The position numbers were made by a program, and so were the translations under genes. The notes under the pieces were generated by a model. That model saw only the letters and a list, made by a program, of their open reading frames with translations, did not search any database and was not told the DNA's origin. From Phycisphaerae bacterium (GTDB lineage Bacteria; Planctomycetota; Phycisphaerae; Phycisphaerales; UBA1924), in NCBI GenBank assembly GCA_016794925.1, contig JAEUIW010000017.1, forward strand, positions 1-64,000: 64,000 bases of DNA. Direction: 5' to 3'. Each line of letters starts with the position of its first letter. Within the stretch, counting starts at the first letter, position 1. This document shows, piece by piece, positions 44,222-52,367 of this stretch.

Positions 44222-45085
44222 ATGTCTCGGATGAAGGCGTCGGCCGGGGGGGTCGTTCGCAATTCTCGCACGCGCGCCGTCGAGGCGAAGAGCGAAGCCA
44301 AGCCGTTGCGGCTGGACGAGATGTCCATCGGCGACGTCTGGCGCGAGTACCAGAAGCACAAAGCGGAGCCGGTGCGAAACTACCTGATCCAGAAGTTTCT
44401 TCCGCTCGTTCGCTACAACGCGGAGCGGATTTACACGCGACTGCCGGACGAGGTTGACATCCAGGACCTGGTCTCGGCGGGGTTCTTCGGGCTGCTGGAC
44501 GCCATCGACGCCTTCGACCTCACGCGCGGCGTGAAATTCGAGACGTACTGCGCGCCGCGGATCCGGGGCGCGATCCTGGACGAGCTCCGCGCGATGGACT
44601 GGGTGCCCCGGCTGGTGCGTCATCGCTCGGCACGGGTGGAGGCGGCGCGGCAGCGCTTCACCATGAAGATGGGCCGCGAGCCGACGGAGCAGGAGATGGC
44701 GGAGTTCCTGTCGGTCGATTCCGAGGAGTTCGACAAGATCAGTCGCGACGGGAAAGCGGTCGGCACGGTGAGCCTCTCGCGTCGCTGTTTCCAGAGCGAC
44801 GGGAACAAGGACGTGCTCGAGATCGACATCATCCGCGACGAGAGCCAGAACAACCCGTTCTCGGAGATCCAGCGGCGCGACGTGCGGGACCTGATTACCA
44901 AGGGCCTTTCTCGGGCCGAGCGGCTGATCGTCGTTCTGTATTACTACGAAGAGATGACAATGAAGGAGATCGGCGCGACGCTCGACCTCTCCGAGTCGCG
45001 CGTCAGCCAGATGCACAGTTCGATCCTGGCCAGACTAAAGGCTCAGATGCAGCACCGATCCCGGGAGCTCGAGCCGGTCGAGTGA
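44222..45085 (+). CDS. fliA: Flagellar RNA polymerase sigma factor FliA (sigma-28)
   Basis: A 287-residue sigma-70 family protein of the FliA/WhiG group. Region 2 has VRNYLIQKFLPLVRYNAERI, EVDIQDLVSAGFFGLLDAID and FDLTRGVKFETYCAPRIRGAI, then LDELRAMDWVPRLVRHRSAR, diagnostic of FliA. Region 3 includes GREPTEQEMAEFL. Region 4 ends LIVVLYYYEEMTMKEIGATL and DLSESRVSQMHSSIL. ATG 44222 was chosen because AAGGAG precedes it; an upstream in-frame ATG at 44144 gives a longer non-conserved N-terminus. It would direct late flagellar genes. No anti-sigma FlgM was noticed. Confidence 0.92.
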   Translation: MSRMKASAGGVVRNSRTRAVEAKSEAKPLRLDEMSIGDVWREYQKHKAEPVRNYLIQKFLPLVRYNAERIYTRLPDEVDIQDLVSAGFFGLLDAIDAFDLTRGVKFETYCAPRIRGAILDELRAMDWVPRLVRHRSARVEAARQRFTMKMGREPTEQEMAEFLSVDSEEFDKISRDGKAVGTVSLSRRCFQSDGNKDVLEIDIIRDESQNNPFSEIQRRDVRDLITKGLSRAERLIVVLYYYEEMTMKEIGATLDLSESRVSQMHSSILARLKAQMQHRSRELEPVE

Positions 45086-45141
45086 GCGAGTCGGACGGCG
45101 GGCCGAGGGGATCGGGAGTGGCGCGCGCCGCGCGCCGACGC

Positions 45142-45153
45142 TAGCATCCGACG
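45142..45153 (+). promoter_or_regulatory. Putative -10 element for a leaderless folK transcript
   Basis: TAGCAT at 45142-45147 ends five bases before GTG 45153, with no Shine-Dalgarno sequence in between. A GC-only 7-bp hairpin (about 45119-45135) lies just upstream and may end the fliA transcript or shape the promoter. Confidence 0.4.
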
Positions 45154-45722
45154 TGCGGCAATCGGGTAACCCAAGTCGCGGCGGGGCGACGGCCGTGTGC
45201 GCCTGCATCGGGCTGGGATCAAATCTGGGAGATCGGCTCGCGAATCTGCGGCGCGGACTGGCGGGGCTGCGCGCCGAGGGAGTGCGGATCACCGCCGTGT
45301 CCGGCGTGTACGAAACGTCGCCGGTTCGCACGGGCGGGGCCGACCCCGGAGGGATTTACCTGAACGCCGCGGCAACCGTGGAATGCGCGCGGGGTCCTCG
45401 TGAGTTGCTGGATCTGATGCTGCGAATCGAGATCGATGCCGGTCGTCGGCGTGGGGGAGCGGGGGGCGGGGCCCGGACGCTCGACTTGGACCTGCTGCTC
45501 GTGCGTGATCGGGTCATCGATGAGCCGGGGATGGTGGTTCCGCATCCGGGGTTGGTGTCGCGGCGTTTCGTGCTGCTGCCGCTGGCCGAGATCGCGCCGG
45601 ATTGGCTGGTCCCGCGCGCGTCCGGGAGCGTGCGAGAACTGCTCCTCGCGCTGCCCCAGGAGCCGGGCGAGTGGCAGCGACGGAAAGGAGAGTTGGAACG
45701 CGCGGAGGATACGAGGTCATGA
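45153..45722 (+). CDS. folK: 2-amino-4-hydroxy-6-hydroxymethyldihydropteridine pyrophosphokinase
   Basis: A 189-residue enzyme of folate synthesis that transfers pyrophosphate from ATP to hydroxymethyldihydropterin in the cytoplasm. IGLGSNLGDRLANLRRGL is the N-terminal signature, followed by VSGVYETSPV, a variable loop, and the catalytic core GGARTLDLDLLLVRD and VVPHPGLVSRRFVLLPLAEI. Start GTG 45153 is supported by TAGCAT five bases before it (leaderless reading); GTG 45195 would sit closer to the family start. The stop overlaps the next ATG by four bases. Confidence 0.9.
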   Translation: MRQSGNPSRGGATAVCACIGLGSNLGDRLANLRRGLAGLRAEGVRITAVSGVYETSPVRTGGADPGGIYLNAAATVECARGPRELLDLMLRIEIDAGRRRGGAGGGARTLDLDLLLVRDRVIDEPGMVVPHPGLVSRRFVLLPLAEIAPDWLVPRASGSVRELLLALPQEPGEWQRRKGELERAEDTRS

Positions 45723-46981
45723 TGCTCTCTGCGAGGTGGCCGGCGGCGGTCCTGGCGGCGTTTGCCGAGCCGGTGACGGTGGATCCCGCCGCGGTCATGC
45801 GTGAGATCCGAGCGGCGTATGCCGAACGTCCCACGGCGGAGCGCATCGAGTTGAAATTGGAGGGTGATCGGATTCCGTCGCGGACCGAACCGTACACGGT
45901 ACGGATCGACCCCGGATCTGGAGGTGCGCCCGACGATCGGCCGGGGGGCGATGCGCGAGCATCCACGGCTTTGCTGGAGCTTGGCGTGTTGCGCGTCCGG
46001 CTGGGAGGTACGGGTACGCTCGCGTGGCTGGAAGCCGCGGGGGGGGCGTATTGCGAGTCGTCGGCTCCGGGGACGGCGTGGGAGTTGCTCAGAACCGGGG
46101 CGGCGCCTCCTCTGCTCGTTCCTCAAGCAGAACTCGCGTCATGCCGCTCGGGCCATCAGGCGGAGAGCGAAGCGGGATGGGAAGGCCTACGGCCGTACGT
46201 TTCCGACGTGCGGTGGACCGGGGCGAGCACGGATCCCGCGGAGGCGAGGCCCGTGTTCCGGTTGCGCGGGCGTGGGAGTGAGGGCGAAGTGGAGGTGATC
46301 GCCGATGCCGCGACGGGTCGGCTCACGGGCTGGACGATCCGGCTCGATGAACCGCGAGCGATATTGACGGCGGTGGTGTTCGTGCTGAAGCCGGACGTTG
46401 GCCTGATGGGGGAGCTCGACAGGCAAGGAAGGGAGCGTGTGGGCGATCTCACCGAGCTGTCGCGGAGGGCCGCGAGGCACGCGATCGGGTCCGCTGTCGG
46501 CGAGCTGCCGCTGTTGACGCCCTCCCGGGAGAGCTGGGACTGGGAGCGTGCATTTTCCCATTCGGAAGGCGGCCCGACGCATCTGATGCTGGTGCTGCAC
46601 CGGCGCGACGGCGGTGACGCCGAGCAGGCTTCGGCCCGGCGCGAGGCGGAACTGCTGGAGCACGCGTGCCGCGAGGTGGCGCGAGCCGCGCGCGCGGCCG
46701 GCGAAGCGGCCCGGATTGTGATTCGATGCGCGGGGGTGTACGAATTGGGCGCGGATCGGCTCATGGAGCGCGTCGCGAAGGACGCCAAGGAACGCGGCGG
46801 CGAGTACCTGTGGGCGGTGTCGCCCGGGGCGACGATCGATCGGTTCGCGCCGGGCGCACGGGCCGTGGCCGTGGTGATCGACTCGGCCGGGGTGCTGCGC
46901 GCCGTCGAAATCGCCGGCGCTGATCCGCTTGATCGGGACGCGGCGGTGGCCCGATTGTCGGGATCGATCCGACGGCCGTGA
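45719..46981 (+). CDS. Hypothetical protein, possible LolA-like plus thioredoxin-like domains
   Basis: A 420-residue protein of unknown function. The N-terminus is weakly signal-like (MMLSARWPAAVLAAFA). Residues about 25-270 contain a repeated beta-strand pattern (IRAAYAERPTAERIELKLEG, EVEVIADAATGRLTGWTIRL) that recalls LolA/LolB-like folds. The last ~140 residues include helix ELLEHACREVARAARAAGEA and a closing ARAVAVVIDSAGVLRAVEIAG, which resembles the second half of a thioredoxin fold, but no CxxC is seen. Start ATG 45719 overlaps folK by four bases. I am not confident of either domain. Confidence 0.55.
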   Translation: MMLSARWPAAVLAAFAEPVTVDPAAVMREIRAAYAERPTAERIELKLEGDRIPSRTEPYTVRIDPGSGGAPDDRPGGDARASTALLELGVLRVRLGGTGTLAWLEAAGGAYCESSAPGTAWELLRTGAAPPLLVPQAELASCRSGHQAESEAGWEGLRPYVSDVRWTGASTDPAEARPVFRLRGRGSEGEVEVIADAATGRLTGWTIRLDEPRAILTAVVFVLKPDVGLMGELDRQGRERVGDLTELSRRAARHAIGSAVGELPLLTPSRESWDWERAFSHSEGGPTHLMLVLHRRDGGDAEQASARREAELLEHACREVARAARAAGEAARIVIRCAGVYELGADRLMERVAKDAKERGGEYLWAVSPGATIDRFAPGARAVAVVIDSAGVLRAVEIAGADPLDRDAAVARLSGSIRRP

Positions 46982-46989
46982 ACGAAGAT

Positions 46990-47033
46990 CGACCCCCGGT
47001 CGCCGGGACTTCCTTGTCGGCGAGCGGGGGTCG
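46990..47033. terminator. Long hairpin between convergent genes, possible bidirectional terminator
   Basis: CGACCCCCG (46990-46998) pairs perfectly with CGGGGGTCG (47025-47033). Inside, CGCCG (47001-47005) pairs with CGGCG (47018-47022), giving a 14-bp two-part stem with a 12-base loop. It lies between the end of the hypothetical gene (+) and the end of the recombinase gene (-). No U-tract follows on either strand. Confidence 0.5.
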
Positions 47034-47067
47034 GCGGGAATCGAACGGACGGGACGGCGCCGGGCGA

Positions 47068-48066
47068 TCAACCCGCTTCCGCGCGAGGGTGGGCCTGGTC
47101 GTAGGCGCTCTTGAGTCGCTGAGTGGTCAGGTGCGTGTAGATCTGCGTGGTTGACAATGACTGATGACCCAGGAGTTCCTGAACGCTGCGCAGGTCCGCG
47201 CCGTTCTCGAGCAGATGGGTCGCGAACGAGTGGCGGAGCGTGTGCGGGCTGATCGTGGGGTCCATTCCCGCTTCCTTCAGGTACTTGTCGAGCTTGCGCC
47301 GAACGGAGCGGGAACTCAGTCGCTTGCCGTGCTTGTTGACAAAGAGCGGGCGCTCGGGGTCGGTCCCGTCGGCGGCGAAGCGAGGATCGCCGCGGAGGAA
47401 CTCGGAGTACCGGACGATGGCGTTGATGGCGTGGGCACCCAACGGAACGAGGCGCTCGCGTTTGCCCTTGCCCCTTACCTTCAGGGCCTCGCCGGGCTGA
47501 TCGAAATCCGCCACGTTCAGGTCGACGAGCTCGCTGACGCGCAGGCCGGTGGAGTACAGCGTCTCGAGCATGGCGCGGTCGCGGAGGCCGAGCGTGTCCT
47601 TCTCGGGCGGAGTGGCGAGGAGGCGCTCGACCTGTTCTGCGGTGATGGCCTTGGGCAGGCGCTTGGACTGCTTCGGCGTGCGAATCGCCGTCATGGGGTT
47701 GGTGGCGGTCAGGCCGCGGCGCTCGGTCCATTTGTAAAACGAACGGAGGGTGGCGATCTTTCTCGCCATGGTCGCGGCCGAGTAGTTCTGCGCTCCCAGA
47801 TGATTGAGAAAGGCGCGGATGGAGTCAGCGTTGGCCGCGCAGATGAACTCGGTGACGGTCGCGGTGCCCGGGGCCGGCGCCTTGTTGGAACGGGCTTCGT
47901 ACGCGGCACGCTCAGAGGCGGGGTTGAGCTCGACGGCGCGCTCCTCGGACAGGAAGTCCACGTACTGGCGCAGGTCGGCGCCGTAGCAGCGGGCGGTGTA
48001 GCCGCTGAAATGCCGCTCGTCGGTCAGGTAGCTTGAGAACGCATCGGTGAGCGGGAGTGTGGACAT
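47068..48066 (-). CDS. xerC: Tyrosine recombinase XerC/XerD type
   Basis: A 332-residue site-specific recombinase, probably resolving chromosome dimers at dif. The N-terminal SAM-like domain begins LTDAFSSYLTDERHFSGYTARCYGADL. The catalytic residues appear in family order: Arg in TLYSTGLRVSELVDL, Lys in VRGKGKRERLVPLG, His-x-x-Arg in SPHTLRHSFATHLLENGADL, His in LLGHQSLSTT and the nucleophilic Tyr in QIYTHLT. A charged insert (about residues 45-75) lengthens the N-domain. ATG at 48066 follows GGAGCC on the minus strand; an upstream in-frame start at 48141 is unlikely. XerC versus XerD cannot be decided. Confidence 0.9.
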   Translation of the reverse strand: MSTLPLTDAFSSYLTDERHFSGYTARCYGADLRQYVDFLSEERAVELNPASERAAYEARSNKAPAPGTATVTEFICAANADSIRAFLNHLGAQNYSAATMARKIATLRSFYKWTERRGLTATNPMTAIRTPKQSKRLPKAITAEQVERLLATPPEKDTLGLRDRAMLETLYSTGLRVSELVDLNVADFDQPGEALKVRGKGKRERLVPLGAHAINAIVRYSEFLRGDPRFAADGTDPERPLFVNKHGKRLSSRSVRRKLDKYLKEAGMDPTISPHTLRHSFATHLLENGADLRSVQELLGHQSLSTTQIYTHLTTQRLKSAYDQAHPRAEAG

Positions 48067-48164
48067 GGATCTGGCTCCAAAGGTTATACGCCAGTATTCG
48101 TCGGTCCGTTCCGGGACCTGAAATAGTGGCGGCACGCACAATCAACCGGATTTTTTTGGATTTG

Positions 48165-48195
48165 ATCGTATTTTATTATGCAAACAAAATACGAT
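48165..48195. repeat. AT-rich perfect 10-bp inverted repeat upstream of the recombinase gene
   Basis: ATCGTATTTT (48165-48174) and AAAATACGAT (48186-48195) are exact reverse complements with an 11-base centre. The site sits about 100 bases upstream of the xer start and 7 bases past the lipoprotein stop, in an AT-rich patch (a T7 run at 48151-48157). It could be a weak terminator, an operator or a recombination site. Confidence 0.5.
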
Positions 48196-48201
48196 TATAG
48201 C

Positions 48202-48990
48202 CTACTTGGTGCTCGCGGAGGCCGTTGCCGCGGATCGAGTGTTGACGACGGAGCGTGCAATTCGGAGACGCTCCTCGTCCAGCAGACGCCCGACGGTGCG
48301 GTAAGCCGCGAATTCGCAGAAGAGGTCCATGCTCGCCGTGTATCGTCTCCAGGCCAGCGCGGATGACGGGTCGTGCCGCCCCTCCGCGTAATTCTTGAGC
48401 TGCATCAGCACGGCGTGGTTCTTGGCGTCGAGGTGCTCGGCCACGACGGTTACTGGCGGGTCGAGAGACAATCCGCCCCGGCCGGGCGCTTCGGACCCCG
48501 CCGCGGACATCGTGCGCGAGTCACCGATCGTCGCGGCGGTGAGATTCGTCGGGCGCGAGTAAAGTGCCAGTGTAAGCCCGAGCGAAGGTGGGTCGTAGGG
48601 ATCGTACGCGGTGATCGATCCGATGATGACCGCGTCGACCCCCATCGATTCGGCGAGTCTTCGGGCCGCGGCGGGCGAGTCGATTCCGGACATGCCCAGC
48701 GTTCGCATGGCGGCGAGAGTCCGGTTCAGCGGGACGACCGAAATGCCGCGTACCTCGGCGACGCGGGCGGTGATGGTGTCCGTGACTTTGAGCGGATCGG
48801 CGGCGCTGGTGCCGGACTCATTGCGGAGCGGTGCGATGGCCCAGATCGAGGGTCCGTTCGCGCTGTCGTATGGGGCCACGAGCACCTGCGGGGCCACCAG
48901 TTCAGGCTTGGACGCGCATGCGGCGGGCAGGAGGATCAAGGCCGAGAGCAACGATCGCCGCGCGGCGATCCGAAACTGGGTCAGGTTCAT
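48202..48990 (-). CDS. Lipoprotein of unknown function (LpoB/FlgO-like fold suspected)
   Basis: A 262-residue putative lipoprotein. The signal ends in a lipobox LLPAAC (SALILLPAACASKPE), so Cys after residue ~25 would be lipidated. The mature part reads IWAIAPLRNESGTSAADPLK, then VTDTITARVAEVRGISVVPL and MGVDAVIIGSITAYDPYDPP. This order (nucleotide-binding-like strand, R-x-x-x-L helix, D-A-V-I-x-G strand) is seen in LpoB, FlgO and the GNA1162 family. That similarity is structural inference only. ATG 48990 is preferred over GTG 48999 on spacing from AGGGG. Confidence 0.6.
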   Translation of the reverse strand: MNLTQFRIAARRSLLSALILLPAACASKPELVAPQVLVAPYDSANGPSIWAIAPLRNESGTSAADPLKVTDTITARVAEVRGISVVPLNRTLAAMRTLGMSGIDSPAAARRLAESMGVDAVIIGSITAYDPYDPPSLGLTLALYSRPTNLTAATIGDSRTMSAAGSEAPGRGGLSLDPPVTVVAEHLDAKNHAVLMQLKNYAEGRHDPSSALAWRRYTASMDLFCEFAAYRTVGRLLDEERLRIARSVVNTRSAATASASTK

Positions 48991-49133
48991 GGGGAGCACC
49001 CCTGAGGGCGGATGGACGATCGGGTATGCAGCCGATCAGATCGGCCTTCCGTCGGTTGCACCGCGACTTTTCAGGCACTCAACTGCCGGTACCCGCGTTG
49101 GAGCGGTCGTCTCTCGATGGCGAGCCGGGGTGG

Positions 49134-50426
49134 CTAGTTGTGATCGTCGGCGGAGGCTTGTGCCGGGGGGCTCGATCCCGCCGAGGCCGGCGCGCCTTCG
49201 CCCGTCGTTTGCCGCATCGCGGCGAGCGCGCCCGCGGTGCCGATCGACCAGAGGTTGTCTCGCCCTGATCGGTTGGAGACGAAGTACAGACGTCCGTCCT
49301 TGGCCCATCGCGGTTGCATGGAGACGCCCTGGCCGGCCGTGAGGTTGACCCGCTCGGAGCCGTCCGCGGAGGCGATCCAGAGATCGGCGGCAGACGGAAG
49401 GATGCCGGGGCGGGTGGCGTCGGGGGCCACGGTGGAGAACGCGATGGAGCGTCCGTCGGGAGCCCAGACGGGGTTGATCGCGGCGAGCCCCGGGATTGCC
49501 ACAAGTTCGGTGGGGCTGCTGACTTGGCCCGGAGCGTAATCAACGGTCCAGATCGAATACGCTCGTGAGCCTCGCTCGCGAGCTCGTTGGAAGAGGATCT
49601 GGTCGCGTCCATCGGCCCCGCGACCCGCGATCGGGCACCAGTCGGGGAAGAGGCCGTAGCCGATGAACTCGGCCGCGGCGGCATCACCGGCGTCGATGAT
49701 CCACAATTCCCATCGTCCGCTGCTCTGGCTCAGGCGGCAGAACGCGATGCGCGTGCCGTCGGGGGACCACGTCGGATGGAGTTCGGCGCCGGGGTCTGAG
49801 GTGACCTGCACGGCCTGCCCGCCCTTGGCGTTCATCACGAAGATGTCCCACGAGCCCGAGCGGTTGGAAGCAAAGGCGATGCGCGAGCCGTCCGGACTCA
49901 CGGCGGGCATCACGTCCTGGGCGGGATCGCTGGTGAGCTGGGTGACAGCGCGCGAGCCGACAGCGCGCCGGTACAGGTCCGCGGTGGTGCGGTGCTGGGT
50001 GCTCGCGTAGACGACGAATGAGCCGTCGCGCGAGACGCTGGGATCGAAGTCGGCACCGTCCTCCGACGTGGTGACCTGAGTAATCGCGTCCGCGTGCGCC
50101 GGAGTGAGGCTCGCGTCGGCGCCGGGCAAGGTCACGATATTCATCGGGTCGGACCGCTCGCCGGGGACAGGGTCGGCGATGTCGGGCAGCGCGGCGGACG
50201 GATGCTCGCGTGCGCGACGGGGCGGCGTTGTTGCGGATCCGGCCACCGCGACAAGTCCCGCCTGTTCGGGCTCACCGGAATCGGCGCGCGGTTCGGGGAC
50301 GGGTGACGCAAGACGGCTGGTCCATGCGGGGCTAGAGGCGCAAGAGGGAATGACGGCAGCGGCGCCCGCGGCCGCGAGGACCCTGAAGGCCAGGACGCGA
50401 CGGCAGGACGTGACGATCTTGTGCAT
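49134..50426 (-). CDS. TolB-like PD40 beta-propeller lipoprotein
   Basis: A 430-residue protein with an N-terminal export signal and lipobox-like IPSC near residue 29. A Pro/Ala-rich stretch follows (about 30-110), then a beta-propeller made of PD40 repeats: VMPAVSPDGSRIAFASNRSG, ELHPTWSPDGTRIAFCR, AINPVWAPDGRSIAFST and MQPRWAKDGRLYFVSNRSG. TolB has a similar propeller after an N-terminal alpha/beta domain. That N-domain is not clear here, so this may be a TolB-like protein and not TolB itself. No tol-pal genes are adjacent. A GTGGAG precedes the ATG. Confidence 0.75.
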   Translation of the reverse strand: MHKIVTSCRRVLAFRVLAAAGAAAVIPSCASSPAWTSRLASPVPEPRADSGEPEQAGLVAVAGSATTPPRRAREHPSAALPDIADPVPGERSDPMNIVTLPGADASLTPAHADAITQVTTSEDGADFDPSVSRDGSFVVYASTQHRTTADLYRRAVGSRAVTQLTSDPAQDVMPAVSPDGSRIAFASNRSGSWDIFVMNAKGGQAVQVTSDPGAELHPTWSPDGTRIAFCRLSQSSGRWELWIIDAGDAAAAEFIGYGLFPDWCPIAGRGADGRDQILFQRARERGSRAYSIWTVDYAPGQVSSPTELVAIPGLAAINPVWAPDGRSIAFSTVAPDATRPGILPSAADLWIASADGSERVNLTAGQGVSMQPRWAKDGRLYFVSNRSGRDNLWSIGTAGALAAMRQTTGEGAPASAGSSPPAQASADDHN

Positions 50427-50560
50427 GGCTGCACTCCACGCGGGCAGGAGGGGCCGCGGGGCGGCGCAACGGCCGGCGCGCGAGGGTGCGAGCCCGCACG
50501 GTGTTTATCGGGTGAGCATGGGGCCCGGTTGAGTGTCGGATCCGCGCCGTTGGAAGCAGC

Positions 50561-50875
50561 TCAGTCGTCGGTGTGCCGGCTGACGGCGGCGGGGGTGTCG
50601 CCCGGACGGACCCAGCGGGCGGTGCTGCCGCGTGGCACTTCAAGCGTTTCGAGATGCTCCAGATAGGTGGCGAGAGCGCGATCCGCGAATCGATCCAAGA
50701 AGTCGCGGCTGGCGGTGGGATTGATGGTGATGATCCGGTCCATGAGCTGGGTACGGCGCAGCACAGGCCCCTGAGCGGCGTGGCTCGCATTCGGGCGATC
50801 GTGCGTGTCGGAAGTGCGCAGCGGCTCGATGGTCGAATGAGGGGCTGAAACCGGGTGGTCGAAGAGCGTGCTCAT
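50561..50875 (-). CDS. Small hypothetical protein
   Basis: A 104-residue cytoplasmic-looking protein. The C-terminal part is helical (DFLDRFADRALATYLEHLE) and ends in TLEVPRGSTARWVRPGDTPA. No family recognised. It is supported as a gene by GGAGCC eight bases upstream of ATG 50875 and by the divergent arrangement with the gene at 50955, which has its own strong ribosome-binding site. Longer in-frame sequence upstream overlaps that neighbour and is rejected. Confidence 0.5.
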   Translation of the reverse strand: MSTLFDHPVSAPHSTIEPLRTSDTHDRPNASHAAQGPVLRRTQLMDRIITINPTASRDFLDRFADRALATYLEHLETLEVPRGSTARWVRPGDTPAAVSRHTDD

Positions 50876-50954
50876 GGGTGGCTCCGTGGTCGCGCAGGCG
50901 CGCCGGAGTTGAGCTATCGTCGCGCGGGCGATCACGAGGAGGAGCGTGTAACTC

Positions 50955-51692
50955 GTGCGGACGCACATCCGCGTGTCGTCCGGTAGAGCGAAACGGGAAC
51001 CCAGCGACTCAATGCGGATACGCTCGGGCATGGTCATTACCGTCGCGATGGGCCGCACAAGCGAGCACGAGTGGGCCGAGATGCGCGCGCGGGGCATCGG
51101 CACGGTCGTGGGCAGGTGCTGGAGCGGCAACCCGCTCGCCCGTACGGACTCGATCGATCGCGGCGACGGGGGCGCGATCTTGATGTCGTGGTCGGGAACG
51201 CTGGGAGGGGCGCCGGGGATTGACGAACCGCGCAACTGGCTGGGCCCCGGGTGGGAAGCGCTGCAGTGCGCCATCGCCCGAGCGCGTGGGTCGGGGACAT
51301 GGTGGCTGCGACCCAACGCGCGCCATGTGCTCTCGGATCGGCTTTCCTGCCAGCGATTCGGACGGGAACGCTGCGGGGGTGGGATCGGCCTTGCTCTGGA
51401 TCCCGCGGCCATGCTGACCGTGAGCATGCTCGCGACGGCCGGCGACCACCTCGAACGCATCTACGCGGGAGTGTCCGAGATTCCGGGCGTGAACGCGGCG
51501 GTCGTGTGCGGCGTGAGGCGGTCGATCGCGTCGGAAGGACAAGTTTCCCTGGTTCCGTGCGCATTCGGGGAGAGCCTGGTCTCCGGCGAGGTCATTTTGG
51601 CGGCGGCGGCGCGGTGGGTTCCCGCTGCGATGCCCGTGGTGACGGCGGAAGAGGATGGCGCGACAGTCGCGGCGGCGCTGGGGCGGTCGTGA
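50955..51692 (+). CDS. Hypothetical protein, TIM-barrel (sugar phosphate isomerase/epimerase)-like
   Basis: A 245-residue protein of uncertain function. The segment GIGLALDPAAMLTVSMLATA with GDHLERIYAG resembles the central strands of AP-endonuclease/xylose-isomerase-type TIM barrels, which often read LDPxH here; this copy has no His at that position. VNAAVVCGVRRS also fits a barrel strand. The GTG start at 50955 follows AGGAGGAG at ten bases; ATG 51012 or 51030 are alternatives that skip an N-terminus of low similarity. TATCGT at 50915-50920 could be its -10 box. It is short for a complete barrel, so a reduced or divergent fold is possible. Confidence 0.5.
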   Translation: MRTHIRVSSGRAKREPSDSMRIRSGMVITVAMGRTSEHEWAEMRARGIGTVVGRCWSGNPLARTDSIDRGDGGAILMSWSGTLGGAPGIDEPRNWLGPGWEALQCAIARARGSGTWWLRPNARHVLSDRLSCQRFGRERCGGGIGLALDPAAMLTVSMLATAGDHLERIYAGVSEIPGVNAAVVCGVRRSIASEGQVSLVPCAFGESLVSGEVILAAAARWVPAAMPVVTAEEDGATVAAALGRS

Positions 51693-51758
51693 TCGGGCTA
51701 CTGTTTGCTTCGGCCGGCGCAGGGTGAGGCCGGCGGTGGAGCAGTCAAGGATCAGAGC

Positions 51759-52316
51759 ATGAGTAGCAAGCCGAATCTGGATCATGCGACCTTCGCCGCG
51801 ATCAAGGGGCGATTCCCTGAAAAACGATTTCGAGCAACGGAATTTCGGGGCGATTCGACGCTGATCATCGAGCCCGCGGACGTGTTGACGGTCATGTCGT
51901 TCTTGAGGGACGATGAGCGGCTGCGGTACAGCTTCTTGTCTGACGTGGCAGGGGTCGACTATCTGAACTACCCCGCCAAGATGCCGGGTCGGTTCGCCGT
52001 GGTGTACATGCTGGAGAGCCAGTCCCGCGACGATCGGTTTTTCGTCAAGGTCTTTCTCGAACCGACGCTGCCGACGGACGGCACCATCGAAGACCCCGCC
52101 TTGTGGGTCGATTCGGTGACGGGGCTGTGGCCCGGTGCGGAGTGGATGGAACGGGAGGTCTTCGACATGTTTGGGATCCGCTTCCGCAATCACCCCGATC
52201 TGCGTCGGATCCTGTTGTGGGAGGCGTATCCCGCTCACCCGTTGCGCAAGGACTATCCGTTGCGCGGTCGGGGTGAGCGCGAGACGTACCGCGTGGTGGA
52301 TCGAACCACGGCATGA
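51759..52316 (+). CDS. nuoC: NADH-quinone oxidoreductase subunit C (NuoC), isolated
   Basis: A 185-residue subunit of respiratory complex I, peripheral arm. [20 protein letters not shown] and [21 protein letters not shown] form the core. The signature is [20 protein letters not shown] followed by LRRILL, and [14 protein letters not shown] ends the domain. Start ATG 51759. In most bacteria nuoC lies within a 13-14 gene nuo operon; here no other nuo gene is nearby. The gene ends 51 bases before a convergent gene. Confidence 0.92.
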   Translation: MSSKPNLDHATFAAIKGRFPEKRFRATEFRGDSTLIIEPADVLTVMSFLRDDERLRYSFLSDVAGVDYLNYPAKMPGRFAVVYMLESQSRDDRFFVKVFLEPTLPTDGTIEDPALWVDSVTGLWPGAEWMEREVFDMFGIRFRNHPDLRRILLWEAYPAHPLRKDYPLRGRGERETYRVVDRTTA

Positions 52317-52367
52317 GTTCGCTGGAAGAGGGGAGTTGCGAGTGAGCTGCGTCGCGGAGAGGTAGCC

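Noticed and set aside
48160..48196. dif site at the inverted repeat near xerC
   Set aside because: Arms of 10 bases with an 11-base centre do not fit the 11-6-11 layout, and the sequence matches the known dif consensus poorly. Kept only as an unexplained repeat.
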